From NCBI GenBank assembly GCA_023433775.1, contig JAEYTY010000159.1, forward strand, positions 1 to 31,088: a stretch of 31,088 nucleotides of DNA, read 5' to 3'. The first letter of the stretch is position 1; each line of letters begins with the position of its first letter. Below are positions 14,739 to 23,210 of the stretch, one piece after another. This DNA is from Pseudomonadota bacterium (GTDB lineage: Bacteria > Pseudomonadota > Alphaproteobacteria > Rhizobiales > Devosiaceae). The notes under the pieces were generated by a model. That model ran no database searches. It was not told the DNA's origin and saw nothing but the letters and a program-made list of their open reading frames with translations. The translations under genes were made by a program, and so were the position numbers.

Positions 14739-14765
14739 CGTCCGCCAATGGCAAATTGGCGGACG
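14739..14765. other. perfect inverted repeat downstream of the VOC gene
   Basis: CGTCCGCCAAT (14739-14749) and ATTGGCGGACG (14755-14765) flank a GGCAA loop. It starts 7 bp after the VOC stop codon and would fold into a stable hairpin, but only TACATCAATTT follows, without a proper T-run. It may be a weak terminator or an operator for the oxidoreductase gene that starts 78 bp further on. Confidence 0.55.
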
Positions 14766-14843
14766 TACATCAATTTCGCCGCAACCCCCTTCCGACTCTG
14801 GCGCACTGGCTTTAATCAGGAGGCCAGACCGGGAGGAATTTTT

Positions 14844-15947
14844 ATGAGCGGCAAACGCGTTGGTGTCGGCTTTATCGGCACAGGCAATATTTCTTCAGCC
14901 TATCTCAAGGCCATTCTGGGCCGTGACGGAATGCCGGGCTTTCCGGTTCTGGATGTCCGTGGACTCGCCGATATGCGTCCGGAGGCCGCTCAGGCCCGCG
15001 CCGATGAATTCGGGCTGAAGGCGATGAGCATTGATGCGATGTTGGCCGATCCCGAGATCGCGCTGATCATCAACCTCACCATTCCGCGCGCCCATGTGGA
15101 CGTCGGGCTCAAGTGCCTTGCCGCCGGCAAGCATGTCTATTCGGAAAAGCCGCTGGGCATCAATTTTGCCGAAGGTCGCAAGCTGCTCGACGCCGCCAAT
15201 GCGGCCGGGCTGCGCATCGGGTCGGCGCCCGATACCTTCCTTGGCGGGTCGCATCAGCAGGCGCGGGCCGTGGTCGATAGCGGCGCGCTGGGGCAGTTGA
15301 TCGGCGGCACAGCCTTCATGCAGTGCCCGGGCCACGAAAGCTGGCACCCCGATCCGGCCTTCTATTACGACATTGGCGGCGGGCCGATGCTCGATATGGG
15401 GCCCTACTACATCACTGACCTGGTCAACCTGCTGGGTCCTGTGGCCAAGGTTTTGGCCATGTCGTCCCGCCTGCGGCTGGAGCGCCCGGTGACGTCGGAG
15501 CCCAAGCGCGGCCAGATCATGCCGGTCAAGATCGATACCCATGTCACCGGCTCGCTCGGCTTTGCCAATGGCGCCATTGTGCAGATCGGCATGAGCTTTG
15601 ACGTTGCCGCGCACAAGCATGTGCCGCTCGAACTCTATGGCACCGATGCCAGCCTGATCGTACCCGATCCCAATTTCTTCGGCGGCGATGTGGAGCTGAA
15701 AAAGCGCGGCCGCGACGAGGAATGGACCAAGGTCGAGGTCACGGCGCCCTATGCCGATGGCAATTACCGCTCGCTCGGTGTCGCCGACATGGCGCAGGGC
15801 ATTCTCGAAGGTCGCCCGCACCGCGCCAATGGCGATCTGGCGCTGCATGTGCTGGAGGTGATGGAAGCTTTTGAAACCGCGTCGCGCGACGAGCGCGTGG
15901 TGGCCATCAAGACCCCCGTCGAGCGCCCCGCGCCGTTGGCGGGCTAA
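14844..15947 (+). CDS. Gfo/Idh/MocA-family oxidoreductase
   Basis: The 367-residue NAD(P)-dependent oxidoreductase has the N-terminal Rossmann motif GFIGTGNIS (9-17) and the family motif EKPL (101-104), with the catalytic-region Lys102. Its C-terminal substrate domain includes YYDIGGGPMLDMGPYYITDL (174-193). Members oxidise or epimerise sugars, inositols and related compounds; GGGPMLDMGPYY is typical of sugar dehydrogenases of this family, but the substrate cannot be read. ATG 14844 has an excellent GGGAGGAA ribosome-binding site at 14831-14838, so the longer in-frame reading from 14748 is rejected. It stands alone, with no sugar transporter next to it, and ends in a bidirectional terminator shared with corC. 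Confidence 0.92.
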   Translation: MSGKRVGVGFIGTGNISSAYLKAILGRDGMPGFPVLDVRGLADMRPEAAQARADEFGLKAMSIDAMLADPEIALIINLTIPRAHVDVGLKCLAAGKHVYSEKPLGINFAEGRKLLDAANAAGLRIGSAPDTFLGGSHQQARAVVDSGALGQLIGGTAFMQCPGHESWHPDPAFYYDIGGGPMLDMGPYYITDLVNLLGPVAKVLAMSSRLRLERPVTSEPKRGQIMPVKIDTHVTGSLGFANGAIVQIGMSFDVAAHKHVPLELYGTDASLIVPDPNFFGGDVELKKRGRDEEWTKVEVTAPYADGNYRSLGVADMAQGILEGRPHRANGDLALHVLEVMEAFETASRDERVVAIKTPVERPAPLAG

Positions 15948-15980
15948 AAAAAGGGCAGGACCATCGGCCCTGCCCTTTTT
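15948..15980. terminator. bidirectional intrinsic terminator
   Basis: GGGCAGG (15953-15959) pairs with CCTGCCC (15969-15975), extended by A5/T5 on the outside (15948-15952 and 15976-15980). The A- and T-runs on both sides allow termination of the plus-strand oxidoreductase gene and of the minus-strand corC-like gene whose stop is at 15998. Confidence 0.9.
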
Positions 15981-15997
15981 CCGTCCGTTTCGGTGGC

Positions 15998-17029
15998 CTA
16001 TTCGGCCGCCTGCTTTTCCGACGTTTCGCTCTGATCGGTGATCGCGAGCAGCTCGACCATTTCGCCGGGCGCCTTGCGGCGGATGCGCAGGCGTTTGACG
16101 CGGCGGCTATCGGCAGCCATGATTTCGAACTCGAAACCGGCCAGCTTGGTGATCTTTTCACCACGGCGCGGCACATGGCCGGCCAGATCGAAGACCAGAC
16201 CGCCAATGGTATCGACATCATCGGCCAGTTCGCCGGGCGCGAAATCGGGGCCGATGACGGCTTTGACATCATCAAGCTCGGCGCGGGCATTGGCGATGTA
16301 AAGATCTTCGCCGACCTGACGGATCAGGACTTGCTCGTCAACGTCGTGCTCGTCCTCGATCTCGCCCACCACGGCCTCGAGCAGATCCTCGATGGTGACA
16401 AGGCCATCGGTGCCGCCATATTCATCGACCACAATGGCCATATGGGTGCGGCTGGCGCGCATGGATTGCAGCAGATCGGCCGCCGGCATGAAGGTTGGCA
16501 CATACATGGCCGTGCGCATGATGCCGAGCTTGCCGATTTTCTGGCGCAGCACAGGCGAGAGCAGTTTTACGGGGACGTCCTTGGCCGGGTCTTTCACCGG
16601 TTCGGTGATGCGGGCCAGCGCGTCCTTGATGTGGATGAAGCCCAGAATATTGTCGAGCCCGTCCTCGCAGACCGGCAGGCGTGAATGGCCCACCTCGCGG
16701 AACCGCGCCAGGAGCGTGCCGAGATTGATGTCGGATTCCACCGCCTGAATATCGGAGCGCTCGACCATGACGTCGTCGACCGAGACTTGGGCGAGCTTGA
16801 GCACATTTTGCAGGATGATGCGCTCGCTGGCAGAAAAATCAGCCGTTTCGGCGCTGGCAGGTTCGTCAAGAGCGACCTGCAGATCATCGCGCAGGGACAC
16901 CGTCCGCAAGGCCATCATGGCCTTGATGCGGTTCCACAGACTTGGCCCCCGCGCCGGCGCGGAGGCGGGACTAGAAGGAGGTTCGCTGTTTTCGGCCAAG
17001 CGCAGGCCCTTATTCTCAGTGTCGTTCAT
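15998..17029 (-). CDS. CorC/HlyC-type CBS-domain protein (hemolysin C / TlyC-like)
   Basis: The 343-residue soluble protein has two CBS motifs spanning about residues 70-205 (VSVDDVMVERSDIQAVESD, GHSRLPVCEDGLDNILGFIHIKD, RASRTHMAIVVDEYGGTDGLVTIEDLLEAVVGEI). A CorC_HlyC transporter-associated domain follows at about 225-315 (DVDTIGGLVFDLAGHVPRRGEKI). CorC-type proteins are linked to Mg/Co efflux and to the ybeY-phoH block. ATG 17029 was preferred over TTG 17044 because GGCGAGAG precedes it. It is 66 bp downstream of ybeY on the same strand, as in many Hyphomicrobiales, but the lnt gene that often follows is missing: the next gene is convergent. Confidence 0.9.
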   Translation of the reverse strand: MNDTENKGLRLAENSEPPSSPASAPARGPSLWNRIKAMMALRTVSLRDDLQVALDEPASAETADFSASERIILQNVLKLAQVSVDDVMVERSDIQAVESDINLGTLLARFREVGHSRLPVCEDGLDNILGFIHIKDALARITEPVKDPAKDVPVKLLSPVLRQKIGKLGIMRTAMYVPTFMPAADLLQSMRASRTHMAIVVDEYGGTDGLVTIEDLLEAVVGEIEDEHDVDEQVLIRQVGEDLYIANARAELDDVKAVIGPDFAPGELADDVDTIGGLVFDLAGHVPRRGEKITKLAGFEFEIMAADSRRVKRLRIRRKAPGEMVELLAITDQSETSEKQAAE

Positions 17030-17094
17030 AATCTCTCGCCGCAAGAGCGGCTTTATTGTCCACGATCATCACAATGCCCGAAACGTCCGGGAGT

Positions 17095-17571
17095 TCAATC
17101 GGCATAGGGGTCTTCAATGCCGAGCCCGAGCAGTATCTGGGTTTCGAGGCCTTCCATTTGAAGGGCTTCGGCCTCTTCAAGGTGATCATATCCCAAAATG
17201 TGCAGAAATCCATGCACCACGAGATGGGTAAAGTGATCATCGAGAGATTTGCCGAGGTCCGCCGCTTCGCGCTCAAGCGTTTCGCGGGCGAGGGTAATGT
17301 CGCCCAATAGCCCGACAACCGGGCCGAAGGGCTCGATCTGGGGGAAGCTCAGGACATTGGTGGCGCTGTCCTTACCACGCCACTGGGCGTTGAGTTCATG
17401 TTGCTCCTCGTCGTCCGTAAGCAGCACGGAAATCTCGGCGGCGCCTTTAAGGCGGGCCTTGGCGCCGGCCAGCGCAGCCAGCACGGCCTTTTCCGCCAAA
17501 GCGTCAAAATGCTCGGGCCAGCCGTCCGCATTGCGGATGATGGCAATTTCGAGGGGCGGCGATGCAGGCAT
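17095..17571 (-). CDS. ybeY: endoribonuclease YbeY (16S rRNA maturation)
   Basis: YbeY is a single-strand-specific, zinc-dependent RNase involved in 16S rRNA 3'-end maturation and 70S quality control. The 158-residue product has the metal-binding signature HGFLHILGYDH (120-130; His120, His124, His130) and the conserved core SVLLTDDEEQHELNAQWRG followed by TNVLSFP. ATG 17571 gives normal family length; a longer open frame to 17757 only overlaps phoH. The start is 10 bp after the phoH stop, so the two are co-transcribed. Confidence 0.95.
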   Translation of the reverse strand: MPASPPLEIAIIRNADGWPEHFDALAEKAVLAALAGAKARLKGAAEISVLLTDDEEQHELNAQWRGKDSATNVLSFPQIEPFGPVVGLLGDITLARETLEREAADLGKSLDDHFTHLVVHGFLHILGYDHLEEAEALQMEGLETQILLGLGIEDPYAD

Positions 17572-17581
17572 GGCTTTGGGC

Positions 17582-18694
17582 TCAGCTCCGGGGCAAGGTG
17601 CCCAAAGTGCGCGCCAGACCTTCCTTGTCGCCTTCCTTTTCGGCGAGGCGCCGCGCAGTATCTGCCTCATAGGCCCTGACAATGCGCCCGACAAGCGCGT
17701 GGCGAACCACATCCTTGTCGTTGAAGCGCGAAACATGGACGCCCTCGACGCCATCAAGCAGGCTGACCGCTTCCACCAGACCCGATTTTTCGCCGCGCGG
17801 CAGATCGACCTGGGTCGGATCGCCCGTGACGATCATCTTGGAGTTCTCGCCCAGACGGGTCAAAAACATCTTCATCTGCATGGAGGTGGTGTTCTGCGCC
17901 TCGTCGAGGATGACGACGGCATTGGCGAGGGTCCGCCCGCGCATGAAGGCGAGCGGGGCTACTTCGATAATGCCCGAGGTGATGCAGCGTTCGACATTTT
18001 CGGGCTTCATCATGTCGTAAAGCGCGTCATAGAGCGGGCGCAGATAGGGATCGACCTTTTCCTTCATGTCGCCGGGCAGGAAGCCGAGGCGTTCGCCCGC
18101 TTCAACGGCGGGGCGGGAAAGGATAATGCGGTTGATATCGCCGCGTTCGAGGAGGCTCGCGGCATGAGCGACGGCCAGATAGGTCTTGCCGGTACCAGCC
18201 GGACCCACACCAAACACAAGTTCGCTGCGCTCCATGGCGCGCATATAGGCGTCCTGCGCCGGCGTGCGGGCGACAATGGTCGATTTGCGCGTGGCGATCT
18301 GGGCCATGCGGACCTTGCCCTTGCGCTCAAGCGTGGGGAGCGTGAGCTGGCTGTCCTCGGTCTCGATCATGCGGATGACGCCATCGACATCGGAAATATC
18401 GATGGTGCGGCCTTCCTCGAGATTGGCATAGAGCGATTCGAGGACTCGGCGGGCCTGATCGACTTTTGAGGCGGCGCCCTTGAGCAGCACATGATTGCCG
18501 CGCGGCGTGGCCGACACGGCGAGGCGCTGTTCGATAAGGGCGAGGTTCTGGTCAAAATCGCCGTAAAGCTGGGCCGCCAGGCGATTATCTTCAAAGGCGA
18601 GTTCGAGTTGCGATGCGAGTGCGTTATCTGCGGTCGGTGGCAAGTGCCTGCTCAAACTGGTGTGGCTCCCGAAGAGGGGCGGCGCGGGCTGCAC
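17582..18694 (-). CDS. PhoH-family ATPase
   Basis: The 370-residue PhoH-like protein has an N-terminal KH-like region (about 30-95), followed by the PhoH ATPase domain. Visible there are Walker A GPAGTGKTYLA (about 163-173), RPAVEAGERLGFLPGD, VVILDEAQNTT (Walker B, about 264-274) and the late GDPTQVDLPRG. It binds ATP and is thought to act with YbeY in RNA processing. The start is uncertain: GTG 18694 is the longest reading and has no clear ribosome-binding site, and TTG codons further in are possible. In related genomes miaB lies directly upstream; here a vapBC pair is inserted between them, so phoH may need its own promoter in 18695-18836. Confidence 0.93.
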   Translation of the reverse strand: MQPAPPLFGSHTSLSRHLPPTADNALASQLELAFEDNRLAAQLYGDFDQNLALIEQRLAVSATPRGNHVLLKGAASKVDQARRVLESLYANLEEGRTIDISDVDGVIRMIETEDSQLTLPTLERKGKVRMAQIATRKSTIVARTPAQDAYMRAMERSELVFGVGPAGTGKTYLAVAHAASLLERGDINRIILSRPAVEAGERLGFLPGDMKEKVDPYLRPLYDALYDMMKPENVERCITSGIIEVAPLAFMRGRTLANAVVILDEAQNTTSMQMKMFLTRLGENSKMIVTGDPTQVDLPRGEKSGLVEAVSLLDGVEGVHVSRFNDKDVVRHALVGRIVRAYEADTARRLAEKEGDKEGLARTLGTLPRS

Positions 18695-18836
18695 CGCGTG
18701 AACATAACGAGGCTAGGATGATTTGGTGGCAATGTCTGTAGATATTTTGTGACGGTGGACAGGAAGCGCAAGGCTTGAAGGCCCGGAGCCGAAGTAATAC
18801 CTTGTCGAGAAGCAATCCTTACTTTTGGAGCTTTCG

Positions 18837-19070
18837 ATGAGCATGGCCGTCACCAGCAAGGGGCAGGTCACCATTCCCAAGCCGGTCCGCGACCTGCTCG
18901 GCATCAAACCCGGCACCCGGGTCGAATTTCACCGCAATGAGCAGGGCGAAATCGTGCTGGATCGCGCTGACGGGAAAAAGCCTTTGAGCCGATTTGCCAA
19001 GCTCAGGGGTAGCGCAAAATCTGGCATGAGTACGGACGAACTCATGGCCCTGACGCGTGGTGACGATTGA
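18837..19070 (+). CDS. vapB: VapB-type antitoxin with AbrB/SpoVT fold
   Basis: The 77-residue protein has an N-terminal SpoVT/AbrB swapped-hairpin DNA-binding domain (TSKGQVTIPKPVRDLLGIKPGTRVEF, residues 6-31). A C-terminal tail (LSRFAKLRGSAKSGMSTDELMALTRG) probably wraps the toxin. It should neutralise the downstream PIN toxin and repress the pair's promoter. ATG 18837 has GGAG 6 nt upstream (18827-18830); a TTG at 18825 is less likely. The stop overlaps the vapC start (TTGA). It lies on the opposite strand to the flanking miaB and phoH genes. Confidence 0.9.
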   Translation: MSMAVTSKGQVTIPKPVRDLLGIKPGTRVEFHRNEQGEIVLDRADGKKPLSRFAKLRGSAKSGMSTDELMALTRGDD

Positions 19071-19474
19071 CGTTAGTTGACACCAATGTCCTCGTCGATC
19101 TTGTTTCGGACAATTCCGCCTGGGCCGACTGGTCTCAGGCCAGCCTGGAAACGGCATCGCTGCTGGGGCCACTGGTCATCAACGAAGTCATCTATGCGGA
19201 ACTGAGTGTCCGCTATGAAGATATGGCGGCGCTTGATCGCTACCTTGATGAAGCGGGCATAGACTTCATCTCCTTGCCCAAAGCGGCGCTGTTTCTCGCC
19301 GGAAAAGCATTTGCCAGGTATCGCTCGGCAGGCGGCAGCAAGAGCGGCGTCTTGCCGGACTTCTTCATCGGCGCGCACGCTGCGGTTGCAGGCATTCCCC
19401 TGCTCACCCGGGACATCTCTCGGTATCGAACCTATTTTCCAGACATCATACTGGTTGCGCCGCCGCGCCTCTAA
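19067..19474 (+). CDS. vapC: VapC-type PIN-domain ribonuclease toxin
   Basis: The 135-residue PIN-domain RNase has the acidic active-site residues in expected positions: Asp5 (VDTNVLVDL), Glu40 or Glu45 (INEVIYAEL), Asp98 (LPDFFIGAHA) and Asp116 (LLTRDISRY). VapC toxins cleave tRNA or rRNA when freed from VapB. The start is a TTG at 19067 that overlaps the vapB stop, a typical weak coupled start for a toxin. Its stop TAA (19472-19474) overlaps the miaB stop TAG (19471-19473 on the minus strand), so the two genes meet tail to tail with 4 shared bases and no space for a terminator. Confidence 0.92.
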   Translation: MTLVDTNVLVDLVSDNSAWADWSQASLETASLLGPLVINEVIYAELSVRYEDMAALDRYLDEAGIDFISLPKAALFLAGKAFARYRSAGGSKSGVLPDFFIGAHAAVAGIPLLTRDISRYRTYFPDIILVAPPRL

Positions 19475-20886
19475 GCCGCCACGGCCTGCTTCAGCCGACC
19501 CACCAGCGAATTCGTACTCGTCCCGATAATCTCCACATCGTGGATCGCGCCGATGAGGTCGGTGCTGCCATCGAGATGCACGGCCTGCAGATAGGGTGAG
19601 CGGCCGCCGACCTGGCCAGGCATACGGCCGGGGCGTTCGATGAGGACCGGCAGGGTCTTTCCGACACAGGAGGCGTGGAAGTCGGTGGTCTGCTGGTTGA
19701 CCAGTTCCTGCAGGCGATAGAGGCGCTCGGTCTTCACCTCTTCGGCGATCTGGCCGTCGAGATTGGCGCCGGGCGTGCCGGGACGGGTGGAATATTTGAA
19801 GGAATAGGCCGAGGCGTAGCCGACATCGGCGATGATCTTGAGCGTATCCTCGAAATCCTGGTCCGTCTCGCCGGGGAAGCCGACGATGAAATCGCCCGAG
19901 AGCGCCATATCGGGACGGGCAGCCTTAATGCGCTCGATCAGCGTCATATATTCGGCTGCCGTGTGCTTGCGGTTCATGGCCTTCAAAATTCGGTCCGAAC
20001 CGGACTGCACCGGCAGGTGCAGATAGGGCATGAGCAGCGGCAGGTCGCGATGGGCGGCGATCAACGCGTCGTCCATGTCGCGGGGATGGCTGGTGGTATA
20101 GCGCAACCGCTCAAGGCCGGAGATTTCGGCCAGGAGATAAGCGAGCTCACCAAGCCCGACAGAGCGGCCCGCGTCATCGACGCCGTGATAAGCGTTCACA
20201 TTCTGGCCAAGCAGGGTGATTTCCTTGACGCCGGCTTCGACGAGGCCCCGCGCCTCGGCCAAAACCTGCGCCACCGGGCGGCTGACTTCAGCGCCGCGCG
20301 TGTAGGGCACGACACAGAATGAACAGAACTTGTCGCAACCTTCCTGGACGGTCAGAAAGGCCGTCAGCCCGCGCTTGATGGTCACTTCCTTGCGAGCCGC
20401 CGGCAGGTGGGTGAATTTGTCTTCCTCCGGGAAGTCAGTATCGACCACCGCGCGCTTGAGGCTCGGGTGCAGATGACGCTGCTCTTCGGCGCGGGCCAGC
20501 ATATCGGGCAGGCGGTGATAGGCCTGCGGGCCGAAGACCATATCGACCACGGGCGCGCGGCGGGCGATTTCCTCGCCCTCGGCCTGTGCCACACAGCCGG
20601 CGACGCCGATCATCAGATCGCCGCCCATGGCACGGCGTTCGCCCTGCAACTCTTTGAGGCGCCCCAATTCCGAGAAGACTTTCTCGGAAGCCTTTTCGCG
20701 GATATGGCAGGTATTGAGCAGGACGAGGTCGGCCTCGGCGATATCCAGCGTCGGTTCATAGCCACGCGGCGCCAGCGCATCAGCCATGCGATCACTGTCA
20801 TAGACGTTCATCTGGCAACCATAGGTTTTGATGAACAGCTTTTTGGGCGCGGTCTCGACCGTCGTCGGGGGCGTTGTCTGGGTCAT
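19471..20886 (-). CDS. miaB: tRNA-2-methylthio-N6-isopentenyladenosine synthase MiaB
   Basis: MiaB is a radical-SAM enzyme that methylthiolates i6A37 of tRNA using two [4Fe-4S] clusters. The 471-residue product has the N-terminal cluster cysteines Cys24 (KTYGCQMN), Cys60 (LNTCHIREKA) and Cys98 (GVAGCVAQ). The radical-SAM triad is Cys184, Cys188 and Cys191 (EGCDKFCSFC), followed by PYTRG and a C-terminal TRAM domain. ATG 20886 gives a standard N-terminus; upstream in-frame sequence to 21249 lacks family similarity and overlaps the divergent kinase. In relatives it is followed by phoH; here vapBC intervenes on the other strand. Confidence 0.95.
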   Translation of the reverse strand: MTQTTPPTTVETAPKKLFIKTYGCQMNVYDSDRMADALAPRGYEPTLDIAEADLVLLNTCHIREKASEKVFSELGRLKELQGERRAMGGDLMIGVAGCVAQAEGEEIARRAPVVDMVFGPQAYHRLPDMLARAEEQRHLHPSLKRAVVDTDFPEEDKFTHLPAARKEVTIKRGLTAFLTVQEGCDKFCSFCVVPYTRGAEVSRPVAQVLAEARGLVEAGVKEITLLGQNVNAYHGVDDAGRSVGLGELAYLLAEISGLERLRYTTSHPRDMDDALIAAHRDLPLLMPYLHLPVQSGSDRILKAMNRKHTAAEYMTLIERIKAARPDMALSGDFIVGFPGETDQDFEDTLKIIADVGYASAYSFKYSTRPGTPGANLDGQIAEEVKTERLYRLQELVNQQTTDFHASCVGKTLPVLIERPGRMPGQVGGRSPYLQAVHLDGSTDLIGAIHDVEIIGTSTNSLVGRLKQAVAA

Positions 20887-21030
20887 GAAGGGCTCTTTAC
20901 CAGAGCGTGAACCATGATTCCATGCCCTGCGAAACAAGCTTAAAATGCTGCAACTTCGAAGAGACTGGGGTGTTGTAGCCCCAGCAAGCGCAGACAAGTT
21001 GTTGACGTGCATCAGTTGGGAGCATCCGGC

Positions 21031-22752
21031 ATGGCGGAGCAGACCGCCGATAGATCCGGGCCGGAGCCTCATCCGTCCGCCATCGCCCCGCGCCGGTCGA
21101 TGCCGGTGGCTTTGTATCTCTTTGCGCTCATCCTCGTCATTCTCATCCCGGCCCTCGTGACGGCGCTGGTCCTGCTGCATCGCACCAATGATGCGCAGGA
21201 AGATGTCGTCCACGCCCTGATCAACGCCACCGTGCAGGCCATGGGGCAATCGGTCGAACGCGAGGTGACGGGCATGGCCACGACACTACGCGTATTGTCG
21301 ACGTCCGAACTGCTTGCCGATGGTCGCCTTGACGAGTTTCACCAACGCGCACGGATCGCCCTTTCCGGTACCGGGGGGTATTTGATCGGCGTGGATCAAG
21401 CGGGCAACCAATTGCTCAATACCAGGGTGCCCTACGGCTCACCCCTGGCCCAGACCTCGGACCTCATCACCATGAACCGCGCCCTGGAGCGCGGCGTGCC
21501 GACAATTTCCGGCCTGTTTTTTGGCAAGGTGGCTCAAACCCATGTGTTCAATGTCTGGCAGCCCATGCCCGATGGCGCTCCGCTCGCGCTGCTGGCGCTG
21601 ACGCAGGACGCCAGAAATCTTGTGCCCGTGCTGCAATCGCAGCAATTGCCGGATGGCTGGAATGCTGCCCTGGTGGATCGCAAAAACGCGGTCATTGCCG
21701 CGACCAGCGGGGCCGGTCTCGACATCGGAACTATCGTGCAGATCCGGGTCGATCCCGAAGGCTCGGGACAAGACTGGTTGCGCGAACGCCTAAACGGAGA
21801 CACGGTCCTGACCGCGGAATGGCGCTCGGCCCTAACCGGCTGGCGCGTGATCGCCTGGGCGCCCGAAGCCAGTGTCCAAAAGCCCCTGGGCGATTCCATC
21901 ATCCAGCTGGCCGCCACCGGCTTTGCCATTGCCCTCATCGCCGCCGGCATTGCAGTGCTGCTTGCCCAGCGTATCGGCGTTTCGGTCAGCGGCCTCCGCC
22001 GCGATGCAAGACGGCTGGGCCGGGGCGATCTGGTGGTCGCCCATCCCTATCCCGTGGCCGAGATTGCCGAAATTTCCCAAGCGCTGGCCGATGCCTCCAA
22101 TGAGCTGCAGGCGGCCGAGCGCGACAATCATTTCCTCATGCGCGAACTCGCGCATCGCTCGAAAAACCAGATGGCGGTGATTGCCGCCATGGCCAAGCAG
22201 ACCGCGCGCGGGGCCGAGGATATTTCAAACTATGTCGAGGCGCTGGAGCGGCGCATCATGGGGCTGGCGCGATCAACCGATCTGCTCTTGGCCAATGGAC
22301 GCGCGGGCATATCGCTCAAGGCGCTGGTCGATCTGCAATTGGCGCCCTTTCTGCCCAATGATCCGGACCGCCTCGTGGTCGATGGCCCCGATATCCGCAT
22401 CAATCCGCAGGCGGCGCAATTGCTGGGCATGGCTCTTCACGAGCTGGCGACCAACGCCCTGCGCCATGGCGCCTTTGGCGATAGCAAGGGGCTTGTGACG
22501 CTGACCTGGCAGGTTGATGCGTCCTCGCTCAGGCTCGACTGGCGCGAAAAGCTTTCGCAGGCCCTGACGCCAACCGACCGGGCGGGCTTTGGCACCACGG
22601 TGCTGCGGGCCATGGTTGCGGGTGTGCTCAACGCCGAAGTGAACCGGACCGACGAGGCAGAAGGGCTCGCCTGGTCCTTCGATATTCCCCTTACTGCGCT
22701 TGATCCCGCCTTTTCGGCGCGGCGCCCGGATGAACAACCCGATTCGGAATAA
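21031..22752 (+). CDS. membrane-bound HWE-family sensor histidine kinase
   Basis: The 573-residue protein has TM1 at about 27-49, a periplasmic dCache-like sensor at about 50-285, TM2 at about 290-313, a HAMP-like linker to about 365, then an HWE kinase domain. The phosphoacceptor is His375 in RELAHRSKNQMAV; the N-box is HELATNALRHGAF (470-482, Asn475), the WxE motif is Trp504-Arg-Glu506 and the G-box is GFGTTVL (519-525). HWE kinases are typical of Hyphomicrobiales, and several feed the PhyR general stress response. No response regulator is adjacent, so the partner is unknown. ATG 21031 with GGGAG at 21018-21022 was chosen over GTG 21007. It is divergent from miaB with a 144-bp gap. Confidence 0.9.
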   Translation: MAEQTADRSGPEPHPSAIAPRRSMPVALYLFALILVILIPALVTALVLLHRTNDAQEDVVHALINATVQAMGQSVEREVTGMATTLRVLSTSELLADGRLDEFHQRARIALSGTGGYLIGVDQAGNQLLNTRVPYGSPLAQTSDLITMNRALERGVPTISGLFFGKVAQTHVFNVWQPMPDGAPLALLALTQDARNLVPVLQSQQLPDGWNAALVDRKNAVIAATSGAGLDIGTIVQIRVDPEGSGQDWLRERLNGDTVLTAEWRSALTGWRVIAWAPEASVQKPLGDSIIQLAATGFAIALIAAGIAVLLAQRIGVSVSGLRRDARRLGRGDLVVAHPYPVAEIAEISQALADASNELQAAERDNHFLMRELAHRSKNQMAVIAAMAKQTARGAEDISNYVEALERRIMGLARSTDLLLANGRAGISLKALVDLQLAPFLPNDPDRLVVDGPDIRINPQAAQLLGMALHELATNALRHGAFGDSKGLVTLTWQVDASSLRLDWREKLSQALTPTDRAGFGTTVLRAMVAGVLNAEVNRTDEAEGLAWSFDIPLTALDPAFSARRPDEQPDSE

Positions 22753-22892
22753 GTGTGGATTTGCCGCGCAGATTGGACTATAGCAGCGCCAGCCGGCGTG
22801 CCGGGCTTTGCCCTGCCGTCGCCTTATCGGCCCTACCTGGACGACATCCCGGCTAGGGCATCCACCATCCTCATTTCGAAAGGATAAGCCCG

Positions 22893-23162
22893 ATGTCGAT
22901 TACTGCTGAGCGCAAGAGCGCCCTCATCAAGGAATATGCAACCACTGCCAATGATACCGGTTCGCCGGAAGTGCAGGTTGCCATTCTCTCCGAGCGTATC
23001 GCCAACCTGACCGAGCACTTCAAGGGCCACAACAAGGATAACCATTCCCGTCGTGGCCTGCTCAAGCTGGTGTCGACCCGCCGCAGCCTGCTCGACTACC
23101 TCAAGAAGGTGGACGATGCGCGCTACAAGACCCTGATCGAAAAGCTGGGTCTGCGCCGCTAA
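22893..23162 (+). CDS. rpsO: 30S ribosomal protein S15
   Basis: The 89-residue protein matches S15 throughout: MSITAERKSALIKEYA, GSPEVQVAILSERIANLTEHF, the loop DNHSRRGLLKLVSTRRSLLDYLKK and the C-terminal YKTLIEKLGLRR. S15 binds the central domain of 16S rRNA early in 30S assembly. AAAGGA lies 8 nt upstream of the ATG. It is followed by an intrinsic terminator and then pnp on the same strand, the usual pair. The usual upstream gene truB is not here: it is at the left end of the window on the other strand. The 140-bp upstream gap shows no convincing promoter. Confidence 0.98.
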   Translation: MSITAERKSALIKEYATTANDTGSPEVQVAILSERIANLTEHFKGHNKDNHSRRGLLKLVSTRRSLLDYLKKVDDARYKTLIEKLGLRR

Positions 23163-23175
23163 GGCAAACAACTTT

Positions 23176-23209
23176 CCGGCGCGAGAGCCCAGCTCCCGCG
23201 CCGGTTTTT
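23176..23209 (+). terminator. intrinsic terminator/attenuator after rpsO
   Basis: CCGGCGCG (23176-23183) pairs with CGCGCCGG (23197-23204), with a further GAG/CTC pairing inside, followed by TTTTT (23205-23209). It starts 14 bp after the rpsO stop and would end rpsO transcripts. As in enteric rpsO-pnp, partial read-through into pnp is possible. Confidence 0.88.
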
Positions 23210-23210
23210 G

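Noticed and set aside
17572..17757. N-terminal extension of YbeY
   Set aside because: The extension overlaps the phoH coding end and has no similarity to YbeY; ATG 17571 gives the normal family length.
20887..21249. N-terminal extension of MiaB
   Set aside because: The conserved MiaB N-terminus begins shortly after ATG 20886, and the extension runs through the divergent promoter region into the kinase gene.
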